Source of the DNA: Adiantum capillus-veneris
Lineage: Eukaryota; Streptophyta; Polypodiopsida; Polypodiales; Pteridaceae
DNA length: 64,000 nucleotides
Assembly: GCA_014529385.2 (NCBI GenBank)
Contig: CM043968.1
Coordinates: 11,045,648 to 11,109,647 of the forward strand
Reading direction: 5' to 3'
The translations under genes were made by a program, and so were the position numbers. The notes below the pieces were generated by a model. The model made no database searches, was not told where the DNA came from, and saw only the letters and a list, made by a program, of their open reading frames with translations. How positions within the stretch are numbered: position 1 is the first letter of the stretch; every line of letters starts with the position of its first letter. Below, piece after piece: positions 22,530 through 32,657 of the stretch.

Positions 22530-25500
22530 GCCCGTCCACTGAACCGATTAGATCACGGTGGTTGACCGAGCGATTACCATGCCCATGCGTGCGGTGCAAA
22601 TGCGCCATTGCTCGACTTCGATGGATATGCTTGAGCCATGTAGAAGATTATGGACTATGGGACGATCCTCGCAAGCGTGCATGGATGGAAACAAACGATC
22701 CGTGAATTGTAGTGGCTATTGACGTCACCCCTCATTGGCGTGTGGTTGGTGGAGGAGGGGAAAGGAGGGTGGAAGAGCGCATGCATCAGGAATCCATTAG
22801 AGAGGGAGGAAGCACATCAAATCAGCCAACTGCTGCTCCCTCTACGAGTGACCACATCCCATCTCCTTACGTGGATGCAGAAGACGACCATTTGCATAGA
22901 ATGGTTGAGGATCTCCTTGCACGAGAGGAGGAGCATAAACCAGAGTGTGCATGCGAAGAAGCTTCCTAAAGAACGAGGAGTGAGCTACTCGATTCGGCAC
23001 ACACCGCACTATATGATAGATGCTCTTACTCCATTTTAAGGGTATCTCTTGAAGTCATTAACCTTCAGGCAATGTTTGGATGGCACAATGCTAGTGTCGA
23101 CGCACTTTTGAGGTATGTATACAGATTGTGAAGGATGCTTGTGGAGTGCATAAATTAGCTTCTAATGTACTTTCTTATTGTGATAGGTTGCTAGGAAAGA
23201 TGCTGTCAGCTGGCAATCACATGCCAGAGAATAGACAAAAAGTACGCGAAGGGGTGACTGCATTAGGGATGGATTATGATCGCATTCATGCTTGTGTGAA
23301 CGATTGTGTGCTCTTTCGTAATGAGCATGACGATTGTGACACATGTCCATCGTGCGGGGAGCCTAGGTTCAAAGAAGGAATGCAAAGCAACATAATTCCA
23401 CGTAAAGTTTTGAGGCATTTTCCACTCATCCCTCGCATCCAACACATGTTTAGATCGAAGGGTACGAGCGAGATTTTGAGTTGGCATGCAAAAAATCGCT
23501 CCACATATGGTATTATGAGAGTGCCAGCTGACTCACCAGCGTGGAAGCACATAGAGGACACATGGCCAGAGTTCAGGGATGAGCCTCGTCACTTGAGGAT
23601 TGGGTTAGCTAGTGATGGAGTGAATCCATTTCGGCACCGCTCTACTTCATGGAGCACTTGGCCGGTGGTGGTTGTAAACTACAATATTTCTCCTTGGGAG
23701 GCAACAAAAAAGGGAAACATTTTACTATCACTTTTCATTCGAGGAAAGCACAAGGTAAAAAACATGGATGTATATATGCATCCTCTTATTGAAGAGCTTC
23801 AAGAACTATGGAGAGACATAGATGTCATTGACATTTCACGGCTACCACGAGACCACAAAGCCGTCATTAAGTGCATTCTCATGTGGACCATGCATGATTA
23901 CCCAGGATTTGGAGAGGTATCTGGTAAGTATGAACATGTTAATTGTACTCTTTGCTTTAGGTTTATCATCTCATGTGTAACGTTTGTTTACCTCTTGGCA
24001 GGATTGGCAACATCTGGACATAGTGCGTGTCCCACTTGTGGCCCTTCCCTTGTGACAGAGAGACCTCCTCTTCTTGGGAAGGTGATCTATCCCAAAAACC
24101 ATCGCTTCCTGCCTCCTTCACATCGTAGATCTATGCTCCCCTATCAATGGAGTGCAACCATTCCATTGGAACATGGCTGATTGGGCAAAGCATTGGGAGG
24201 AGCATCAATGTACCTCACCGCCTCCCAATGGGCTGCCAAAGGGTATGTCGAGGTACTCAATCTTCTTGTCGCTCCTCTATTGGGCTTCGTTGAAAATTCA
24301 GCACTTATTGGACCCTATGCATGTGTTCAAAAATGTTGGGCAAGCTATATGGGATCACATAATTGGCAAGAAGGATTCATTGGGTGCTAGGGAAGATTTA
24401 AGAGCCATGAGACGTCTCCCCCCTTCAACCACGCCCCGCATGGGGGAGTGGGGAAAGATGATTCTCCCAAAAGCACCGTGGATACTGTCAAAGGCAGACC
24501 AAGAGCGGACAAAGCAAGTTATTGCATCCATCAGAACTCCAACGGGATATAGGCGGTCACTCAAAGGTGCTTTCACAAAAACCAAAAAGGGTGGCTCCAC
24601 TCAATTGTATGGATTGAAATCCCATGATTGGCATAAAACCCTTCAGGTAAGAGTAGAACAGTTTGTGGTGTATATGTGTCCTTATATATAGGTTGACATT
24701 CACTAAGATGTTTTATTGTTTGTAGTTTGTACTTCCCATAACTATTAGTGGTTATGGGGACACTAAGGTGAAGGCTGCAATATTCAAAGTGGGTGAGATT
24801 GTGAGGTAATGGGTTTTTAAGTACTATATCATGTTGTACCTGCATGAACAATGGAATTTTTTTTCATCTACTATATTACTTGTGCCCTGTAGATTTGTGA
24901 GCTCCAAGGAGATAGAAGTAGAAGCCATACCAGTAGCCCATCATCTAGCAGTAGAGGCAGTGTGTGCTATTGAGGATGCATTCCCACGTACAATCCTTGT
25001 TAGCCAAGTACACCTATTGCTTCACCTTGTTGAGGAGATTGCCATTTGTGGGGTGGTTCACTCTAGATGGATGTTCTTCTTGGAGAGATTTAAAGGATTT
25101 TGTTAGATTGAGGTCACAATCGGAGGTATGCAAAATCAATACAATATAGATAGCATTTATACGCTATGGAGTTACTAATAAAAATATGTGGTTTTAATGT
25201 TTTTAGGAGAGCATGGCAGAAGGTTGGGTGGTGCAAGAGGCATTTGTGTATGTCTCACAGTATCTCATCACAGTGGAAGCATCATTGCCTCGTCTGTGGA
25301 GTGAAGAAGAGGATCCTAGGAAGCACTCAACCGTTCCCAGTGGAAAAGGCTCACTCTTGGTCATGGATAGAGAGTTTCATGCCATAGTCAACAACTATTG
25401 TTTACTCAATGCCACTATCATGACCAAATTGGTCAATATGTACTTGGAAGCCCGCGCAGCTAGAGAAAGGGATAGAGATGCATGGAAGAGGTCCCATGGA

Positions 25501-26471
25501 GGTAGACGTGCACCCCCTTTTCCTAAAGAGCTTGCAAAATATCCTGATTTGATTCAAGTAGAGTGGATCCATAATGCCATGACCAATGCCAAAGCACAAG
25601 GAGAACAAATAAGCCCTAAAGAATGGGATTATGTGCGAGGATGCTTGCGCAAGGTGAGTGTGTATATGTTATGTATGCATGTATGAAAATCACTACATGA
25701 AATGCGATGTAACCTCTTATGCATTGTGATTGTAGGGTCTCATTTTCAACTCCATTTGGTCCGAAGGCCGACATTTCCGCACCCGCAAGATAGATGAGCG
25801 TTGGACCACTAATGATTGTGGCGTGATGGGAAACTTTGACACGAAAACAGATGAGGTCAGATATTGTGGTACTATAGAGAGAATAATCAAAGTGGATTTC
25901 AGATCTTTTCACAAATTCCTCTTTGAGTGCCGATGGTTTGCGGGTGAGGTCACTGAAGACATGAAAATGGGCTCATTATGGTGGATTCCACCCAATTCCA
26001 TCGGGGAAAAACTTACAACTTGGTGTATCCTAGTAGTTGCGAGCAGGTAATTTAGGCTATGTGCAATTAACTGAAATTAAAAAATTAATATATATATATA
26101 TCAGCTTATTCTTTGTGTGTGACGTACAGGTCTTTTATGTGCCATGTATATATCAAAGAAGACTTTGGTATGTCATTCCAGTCACGCCGCGGGGTAGATC
26201 TATCTTTGCAGAGACGGACATTGAGCCAGTAATTGATCCCATCATACCATCACCACAAGATGCAGAGGAAGATGTAGTAGAAGTTGAAGAAGGTCAGCCA
26301 AGCCTTGCAAATAGTCATCTTGAGGAGGAGGAAGAGGGAGAAAGCGATGATGATTCTACAGAAGGTGATGGAGAGGAGGAAGAATCTCTAAACTTGTTTA
26401 TTGATTTGAATACTATAGGTCTAAATATGGATCCTAGTGCTTGTAGAGATCTTATACAAGATGAGAATTAA
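22530..26471 (+). pseudogene. tnp2-type CACTA transposase, full domain set, few lesions
   Basis: Domains in order are as follows. Transposase-associated segment (LPCPCVRCKCAIARLRW, then LSHVEDYG), with a stop near 22701. FGWHNASVDALLR, donor at 23114. Exon 23187-23922 with IHACVNDCVLF, CPSCGEPRFKEG, the DDE-type core (GLASDGVNPFR, KVKNMDVYMHPLIEEL) and MHDYPGFGEVSG. Exon from 24002 (GHSACPTCGPSL), a frame change near 24150, then LDPMHVFKNVGQAIW. Exon 24726-24804. DUF4218-type part (24893-25122, 25208-25652: HSRWMFFLERF, SMAEGWVVQEAFVY). DUF4216-type part (25737-26047, 26130-26471). Acidic tail ending SLNLFIDL and CRDLIQDEN. Frameshifts also near 25100 and 25965. Introns have GT/AG ends. Cuts and re-inserts CACTA ends in the nucleus; this copy is disrupted. 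Confidence 0.88.
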
Positions 26472-26888
26472 TAAAACTCTCCATTCTTTCACTTGGTGTA
26501 GTATATGATTAATTTGCAAATGTTTCGTTATGTGCTTATGAATAGTATTTGTAATGGTTTTGTTATGAGTTCAATGATTTATGTATAAAATTTTTAGAGT
26601 GAAAGAGAGATTAAGTGAAGTGATCATTCTAGAGAATGTAGGAGTTGTAGTGTGTAAATACATTTTGAGTTGTATTCGATTTAAATGGTAACCAACGGGA
26701 GAGGGAGGGGGAAGGGGGTCTATGGCCTTAGCGGTAATGGGCGCTGCAATAATCGTGGAAATACACGCGGTAATAAAGGTAGTAAAATGTCGCTTGAACA
26801 ACAAAAAGGATTCTCTCTCCTCATTTTGAATTCCTCTCTCTTGTTTTGCGGTAATGGCCCGCGGTAAACACCACGATCTCTCATAGTG
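26472..26888 (+). repeat. CACTA-B 3' UTR, subterminal motifs and TIR
   Basis: After the transposase stop there is AT-rich sequence, then GCGGTAATGGGCGC, CGCGGTAATAAAGG and GCGGTAATGGCCCGCGG motifs, and the tip CTCTCATAGTG ending at 26888. The presumed 3-bp duplication on the right is TTG (26889-26891), but the left copy cannot be checked. Confidence 0.75.
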
Positions 26889-27640
26889 TTGAAGATACAG
26901 ATTGAAGACTATCTCTACCAGAAGGACCTCTATTTGCAACTAGGCAGTCTTGCAAAGACGCCTGCAACAATGGCAGATGAAGCATGGATTGTCCTTGATT
27001 AAAAGGCATTGGAAACAATCCGGTTAAGCTTGGCGTCAACGGCGGCCTTCAATGTTTCGGAGATGAAGACCACGGAGGACTTGATGAAGTCACTTGACGA
27101 CTTCTACGAGAAACCATCGGTATCCAATAAGGTATTTCTTATGAAGCGCTTGTTCAATCTAAAGATGGCAGAGAATGGTTTAGTTGTAGAACACCTAAAT
27201 GACTTTAACACAAACATAATTCAACTTCGATCGGTGAAAATCAATTTCGATGATGAAGTGCGAGCTCTTCTTATACTATCATCTCTACCGGATAGTTAGG
27301 ACAGCCTTGTGATGGCTGTAAGTAATTCTATTTCTGGCACAAATGCTCTTAAGTTTGATGATGTTGTGGGTGTTCTCCTAAGCGAGGAAATACGAAGGAG
27401 AAGCACATGAGAATCATCAAGTGTTGCACTGTCAGTGGAAACAAGAGGAAGGCCTAAGAAGAGGTTCAAAAACCAAAAGGGTCGTGATCGCTCAAGGCGG
27501 AGCAAGTCACACACAAAGTCAGTTCATGAATGTTGGAACTGCGGCAAGAAGGGCCACGTCAAGAAGGATTGCTAGTCCAAGAAGAAGAAGGAGACAGAGT
27601 CTCAAGACAACAAGCCAACATCGAGAGGCCAATGTGGTAG
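26889..27640 (+). pseudogene. Copia Gag (UBN2-like region and CCHC knuckle)
   Basis: The frame begins mid-protein with KIQIEDYLYQKDLYLQL directly at the CACTA-B border. It continues with AWIVLD, a TAA at 27000, FNVSEMKTTEDLMKSL, LKMAENGLVVEHLNDF and ILSSLPDS, then a TAG near 27298. Later, in shifted frames, come a basic stretch and a CWNCGKKGHVKKDC zinc knuckle (CX2CX4HX4C). This is typical copia capsid/nucleocapsid. Multiple stops and frameshifts make it inactive. Confidence 0.85.
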
Positions 27641-28258
27641 GTAAAGTAGAGCAAGATGCTCTAATTCTCTCATTAGACAATGTGTCTAATTCCTGGTAGT
27701 AGATTCAGGGGCTACACTCCATGCGACACCACACAAGCAACATTTCCAAGAATACACCAAAGGTAATTTTGGGTATGTATACTTGGGAGATGATGAAGCT
27801 TGTGAGATTGTCGTGCAAAGGTACAGTTTCTGTCAAAACTGCTAACGAAAATGAATGGAAGCTTAAAGATGTTAGGCATGTTCCTTCTCTTTGCAAAAAT
27901 TTGATCTCTCCAGGACAACTGGACGATGAGGTCACAACATTGCATTCGGAAACAGACGGTGGAAGATCTCAAAGGGATCTTTGGTGGTTGCCAAGGGGAG
28001 AAAAGGTTGGTACACTTTACTTGTGTACTATTAGCACGCAACCTTTAGCTTGTGCAACAACTACAGAAGTTGACAGTGCGGTGTGGCACTACCAGCTTGG
28101 GCATATGAGTGCCAAAGGAATGCAAATCCTTCAAATAAAGAAGCTTCTACCAGTTTTGAAAGAACTGGACTTAGAGTTCTGTGAAGATTGTGTTTATGGT
28201 AAACAAAAGAGGGTAAAATTTCAAAAATCAAGAAATGAAAGAAAAAATAAAAAACTTT
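27641..28258 (+). pseudogene. Copia protease and GAG-pre-integrase region
   Basis: VVDSGATLHATPHK carries the protease DSGA motif, followed by LKDVRHVPSLCKNLIS, a hallmark of copia proteases. The GAG-pre-integrase domain is VWHYQLGHMSAKGMQIL and CEDCVYGKQKRVKF (His/Cys zinc-binding set). Frame changes lie between the DSG part and the rest, and a TAG ends the frame at 28258. Confidence 0.85.
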
Positions 28259-28260
28259 AG

Positions 28261-28960
28261 TTGGTTCATTCTGATGTTTGGGGTCTTGCAAGTACACCAT
28301 CACTTGGTGGTTCATTGTACTATGTAACATTCATAGACAATGCGACTAGAAAAACATGGGTTTATGTCATGACGAATAAATCCGATGTATTTTCCATATT
28401 TCAAAGGTGGAAAGCATTTGTGGAGAATGAAACAGGTACCAAGTTTAAATGCCTCAGATCCGACAACAGAGGCGAATATTGCAGCGAAGCTTTTGAAAGC
28501 TTTTGTGCTACCAATGGCATTCGGAGACAAAGGACAACCCCAAGGACACCTCAATAAAATGGGATTTCAGAAAGGATGAAAAGGACAATCATGGAGCGAG
28601 TACGAAGCATGCGGCTACATGCAGGTCTACCGCTTGAGCTTTGGGCGGAAGCTGTAAGTACATCTGTGTACTTAATCAACCGGTCACCCTCAACGGCATT
28701 GGATGGGGGAGTTCCAGAAGAGGCACGGACAGGTAAATTGGTGAATTATGCATTTCTCAAAATGTTTGGGTATGAGGCTTTCATGCACATAGATAGAACC
28801 CTAAGATCAAAGCTAGATGCAAAGTCCAAAAAGTGTTTCTTCATTGGCTATGGAGAAGGTGACTTTGGGTATTGCCTATGGAATCCTAAAGATGGTAAAA
28901 TCTTAAGGAGTAGGGATGTAATTTTTAACGAAGAAAATGTGTACAAGGATTGGAGGGTCC
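28261..28960 (+). pseudogene. Copia integrase
   Basis: Catalytic motifs: LVHSDVWGL (Asp), LRSDNRGEYCSEAF (Asp; the usual GGEY has Arg for the first Gly) and GISERMKRT (Glu). A TAA near 28555 interrupts just before the Glu motif, one C-to-T change from CAA. The downstream segment LPLELWAEAVSTSVYLINRSP and KCFFIGYGEGDFGYCLW is the conserved integrase C-terminal part. Coding homology ends at VYKDW near 28950. Confidence 0.88.
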
Positions 28961-28964
28961 GATT

Positions 28965-29346
28965 TGGACTTATTCACACAAAGATGGCTACACATGGCTG
29001 CCTCTCATAAGAGAGGGCAGCCCTTTTGGCCTATAAAAGGAGGCCATTTCTACACACGTTTCATAGTGTGAAGTTGATGCATCAAGGTGGGTGTGAGGTG
29101 GTGAGAGTGAAGCAAGGCGGGAGCTCCAAAAGGGTATAATCCCTTTGTAAACTACTTCTTGTTTTGAAGTATTAAAGCCATTGAGTGGCTGCTTTCCCAT
29201 GGACGTAGCCCACATTGGGTGAACCATGTATATCGGGTGTATACTCTCTCTCTCTCTCTACTCTATAATATCGTGTATGTAAATCTGTCTCTCTCCATTA
29301 AGTAATCTACTCAATTATCTATTTAGCTATGTCTTATTTCCTAACA
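28965..29346 (+). repeat. Copia LTR (3')
   Basis: Non-coding block with a TATA box (CTATAAAAGG) near 29030, a CT microsatellite near 29247 and the end TTTCCTAACA at 29346, typical of an LTR ending in CA. The start is estimated. No second copy is in the window, so LTR identity cannot be judged. Confidence 0.65.
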
Positions 29347-29426
29347 CAAATACGGTACAATTTTGTAAAAATCTATCAGATCAATATACATTTAGAGTTT
29401 TATTAAAGTAAACTAATTGTAATAGA

Positions 29427-29963
29427 TCACTTGAAAAGCGCTGTGATGCTAGTGTCACTCCATCCAAACTTTGCCTGCATGTTAAGAAGAACCAAGAGTG
29501 CTTTCAATCTAGACACGCGTGCTCCATTATACAATGGCGTATCGGCTTCACTTTTCATATCATCATAGATAAGCCTTTCTGAATCCATGATCGCCTCAAT
29601 CATTTCATCAATCTCGGGCTCAAACATTGCCTCGTTGGGAATGTGGTCTGCATGATCATCCCCCGAGCTGTCAGAGGCTACATCTTGTGGCCTCACATAT
29701 GTTGCTTGACCAAAGCGCCTACGAACACGTCTATTGGGTTGCAAGATTGCTGCCTGTTGGCCAGCGTCAGAGTCCAACGAGTTATAACTGGCAACAACTC
29801 GATCTATAATAAATGGATCGAACTCGCCAAATTCGGGAACGTGCTGCAAAGAAACGCGTCTTGTTCGTCACACAGCATGCTTGCATTGATTACAAGGAGA
29901 TAAGATCCTCGTTGAGAGATAGGTGTTTTGGTTGGACGGCCCTAGATCCTCGTCACTACTCAT
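29427..29963 (-). pseudogene. CACTA-A transposase exon 1, copy 2
   Basis: The start is at 29963 (MSSDEDLGPSN) and the end is FGWSDTSITALFK at the splice donor, closely matching exon 1 of copy 1 (14613-15148). One TGA/TAG interrupts it after CKHAV. It is the only transposase exon left in this copy. Confidence 0.88.
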
Positions 29964-30027
29964 AATGAGGGTAAAAATCTTATAACCTGGACAACAAATT
30001 TAATCTTCTATTGACATTCTTCGTCTT

Positions 30028-30028
<1 letters not shown>

Positions 30029-30094
<66 letters not shown>
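30029..30094. repeat. (CT)n microsatellite in CACTA-A copy 2
   Basis: A pure CT tract of about 65 bp lies upstream of transposase exon 1, at the place of the GA tract at 14481-14547 in copy 1 with orientation reversed. Confidence 0.95.
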
Positions 30095-30098
<4 letters not shown>

Positions 30099-30642
30099 TT
30101 CACAATGTAAACTACCTCACATTCTCTAGTCATGTCCAATCCCCGCACACCTCGGTCTAGAGGTACACGGATATCAGAACCACCGGGTTATAATCTCATC
30201 TTTATTGGTCAATGCCTATATTTGTGGGTACAAGAGAGACCATGACAGACTACAGTGTGTCAAAAAACCTGTTTACACAACTGTTGTATGCGGCCCATCA
30301 CTTGCTTCCCCTCAGGGGTCATAATGGTCTCATCGGACATACGATTGATGAGGTAGGCGTATCACTTTGGCATTTCTCTCCCGTGAACTATAGCAACCCT
30401 GTTCGATGAATGCTCATCATCCAGGCCTCTAGGTGACCCCAACGCAGTGTTCGGGTCACTCCTAAGCATCTCCGACGCAGTGGCCAGGACACCACTCTCA
30501 AACGCGTAGGCAATATAATCCTTCGGTGTACTCAAAATAAACCTAAATCTAATCTAATCTAACTTAAATAAACCTAAATCTAATGTAATGTAAATCTAAA
30601 TCTAACCTTATCTTAAACGATAAAAAGAGAAAAATGGTATAA

Positions 30643-32243
30643 TTTCATAAAATCTAATATCTAACCAACCCAAATGATTTTCTCATATTAAATTGATCAC
30701 TTAATGTGGGAGAATAAACGGGAACAAGTGTTAAGATATAGATATGTGCTTATAGATCTATCTCAACACGGGGCCAATAGTAAAGGGGCCCAAATGGGAG
30801 ATGCTCTATCAATAGCAAGGCTAACCAATGGAGAATAAGACCTTAGGGTTAGCTTCATTGAAGACCTCCAATAATGTGTGTAAAAGTCCTTTGACCTTAG
30901 GTAATCTAGGGCTGAGCTTAAGGTGGGAACCCGGCCCAAGCTCGAGGTGTTTGTCCTGCTTGAGGTGCTTGTCGTGCTTGAGGTGTTTGTCCTGCTTGGG
31001 GTGCTTGACTTACTCCATGCTTGAGGTGCTTGACTTGCCGCTTGATTAAGGTGCTTGAGGTGCCTTGACATGCTTGCTTGAGATGCTTGTGGGAATACCC
31101 CCTAGTCCAAGTGCTTTGTCATGCTTGATGACTAAGGTGCTTGAGCTCCTAAAGTCAAAAGCATCCCTACAAGAGGGGGAGCGAGCCCTTTTCCTAGGGA
31201 TTAGAGAGATAACACACACTCACACTCACAAGGGAAGCCCCAGCTTGAAGAGGCAGCAAGGACACATGTCAGGTCCCTACCCATGTTACCTTCATGTGTT
31301 GCTTGAAGCCTATTGGCTAGGCTTCAAAGGGGTCCAATGATAAATTACTTGAATTATCTAATTGTTTTTGCATTTATCAAGTCCTCTCTCTCAAAGGGGA
31401 AAGGGGGACACTTGTCCCAAGGCTATCCCTATTGCTTGTAATGGCTTCTGCTTGTGATTGGCTAGGCCTGGAGGGGTCCAATGAGCTTCAAGCATGAGCT
31501 ACAAGGGGGGGTCGACCCAAGAAATCTAGGGGGGTTCTTAGGGGGTATACTCACCCACACACACTCACAAGCACTCTCATTGTGTGCTATGCAAAGTGGA
31601 AGAGCTCCCTCTCCAAGCAAGTAAAGGTTGAGAGCCTACACCAACACTCTTGGCTATGGAGTGCAAATCCAACCAAGAGCCATGCTTCAATGCTTAAACT
31701 TGCCATCTCCTTCTTCTTCATTACTATGCTATTATGTATGCTAGCAACAAGAGTATGATAAGTGAGGAACTAATTCTTTCTCCTACGAAATGTTTCTTCT
31801 TCCTCTTCCCTACCCTCATTCCCCGCTAACTCTCTCCACCTTCGAAGGTGTTTGAGGTCTTGGGACTGAGGCTTGGGATAGTTAAAGATTTCTTCAAGTT
31901 TATGTTATGTTGGTGATGCATGAAGCTTTTCATCTTCATTTCTTCACCTAGGTCACAAGGAACACAAAGAATGTATTGTAACAAGTCTCTCTTTATGGGA
32001 GAAATCATAATACAAATGCCTATTGGAGGGGGGACTGGCTCCACATAAATCCGGTCCTCAACTGTTGTCATGTTCTCTAAATTCTCTCTCTTACAAAAGG
32101 ATTGTCCATGCCAAGTTAACTAATTGCTATAATTATGTTGCTATCTTCAATTATGTCTACCCGCTATGCTCACAAAATCATTTCTTGAAAGTACTCTCAT
32201 TAAATTCCGCTACTGTCAAATTGAATAGGCAAATTCCATTACA
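30643..32243 (+). repeat. Ty3-2 5' LTR
   Basis: The LTR runs from TTTCATAAAATC (TG expected) to CCATTACA. Near 30940-31080 it contains a minisatellite based on TGCTTGAGGTG. Differences from the 3' LTR are scattered substitutions and a small indel within the minisatellite. The primer site follows one base after the end. Confidence 0.95.
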
Positions 32244-32244
32244 T

Positions 32245-32256
32245 TGGTATCAGAGC
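32245..32256 (+). other. Ty3-2 primer-binding site (tRNA-iMet)
   Basis: TGGTATCAGAGC, the standard plant primer site complementary to the 3' end of initiator tRNA-Met, starts 2 bases after the 5' LTR. Confidence 0.95.
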
Positions 32257-32657
32257 ATTTGGTTTCTCTTTTCTTGCTTAAGAAGAGAGGTCCTTAAGTA
32301 GCCTATAAATGGTTGATGTTGTTAATTATAATAGAGTAAGTGGAACTGGGATCTAATATCGATTTTGTTAAGCCCACTATGTGGGGGATGGTGCACACCT
32401 CGGGAGCTTTGGACTTAATAATGGAGTCTTTTTAGACTTTCCTACGGCTTTACCATTATTGAGCCATAAGAAGTCCAAAAGGAGCTAGCCCTTGGCAACT
32501 CTGCTATGTTAGACCTACTCCTCTACTCTCTATAATTAACCACTTTGAGCCGTGGGTGTAGATACTTAAGAGCCGATTTTCAAAGGCTAAGAGGAGTGGC
32601 AACTAAGGTTTTGTATTGCCAAAGCATACACTAAGTATAAACATAAATTTTGTTAAC

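Larger units (their letters stand above)
22195..26888 (+). mobile_element. CACTA family B, copy 2, with near full-length transposase
   Basis: The 3' end is clear. The last bases (reverse complement CACTATGAGAGATCG) end at 26888 and are preceded by subterminal GCGGTAAT/ATTACCGC motifs. Similar motifs (ATTACCGCGAGTATTACCG) at 22195-22245 mark the 5' subterminal zone, but no 5' TIR was found, so the left boundary is uncertain. It may extend left to include the minus-strand gene at 19.6-22.2 kb. Directly right of 26888 the sequence is in-frame copia gag, so the element inserted into a copia coding region. Confidence 0.75.
26889..29346 (+). mobile_element. Ty1/copia element remnant, lacking 5' end and RT-RNase H
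   Basis: The copia order gag, protease, GAG-pre-integrase, integrase is followed by an LTR. The gag N-terminus and 5' LTR are separated or lost by the CACTA-B insertion at 26888. The RT and RNase H region expected after the integrase is deleted: coding sequence goes from the integrase C-terminal segment into LTR at about 28960. The LTR ends at 29346 inside an intron of CACTA-A copy 2. Confidence 0.85.
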
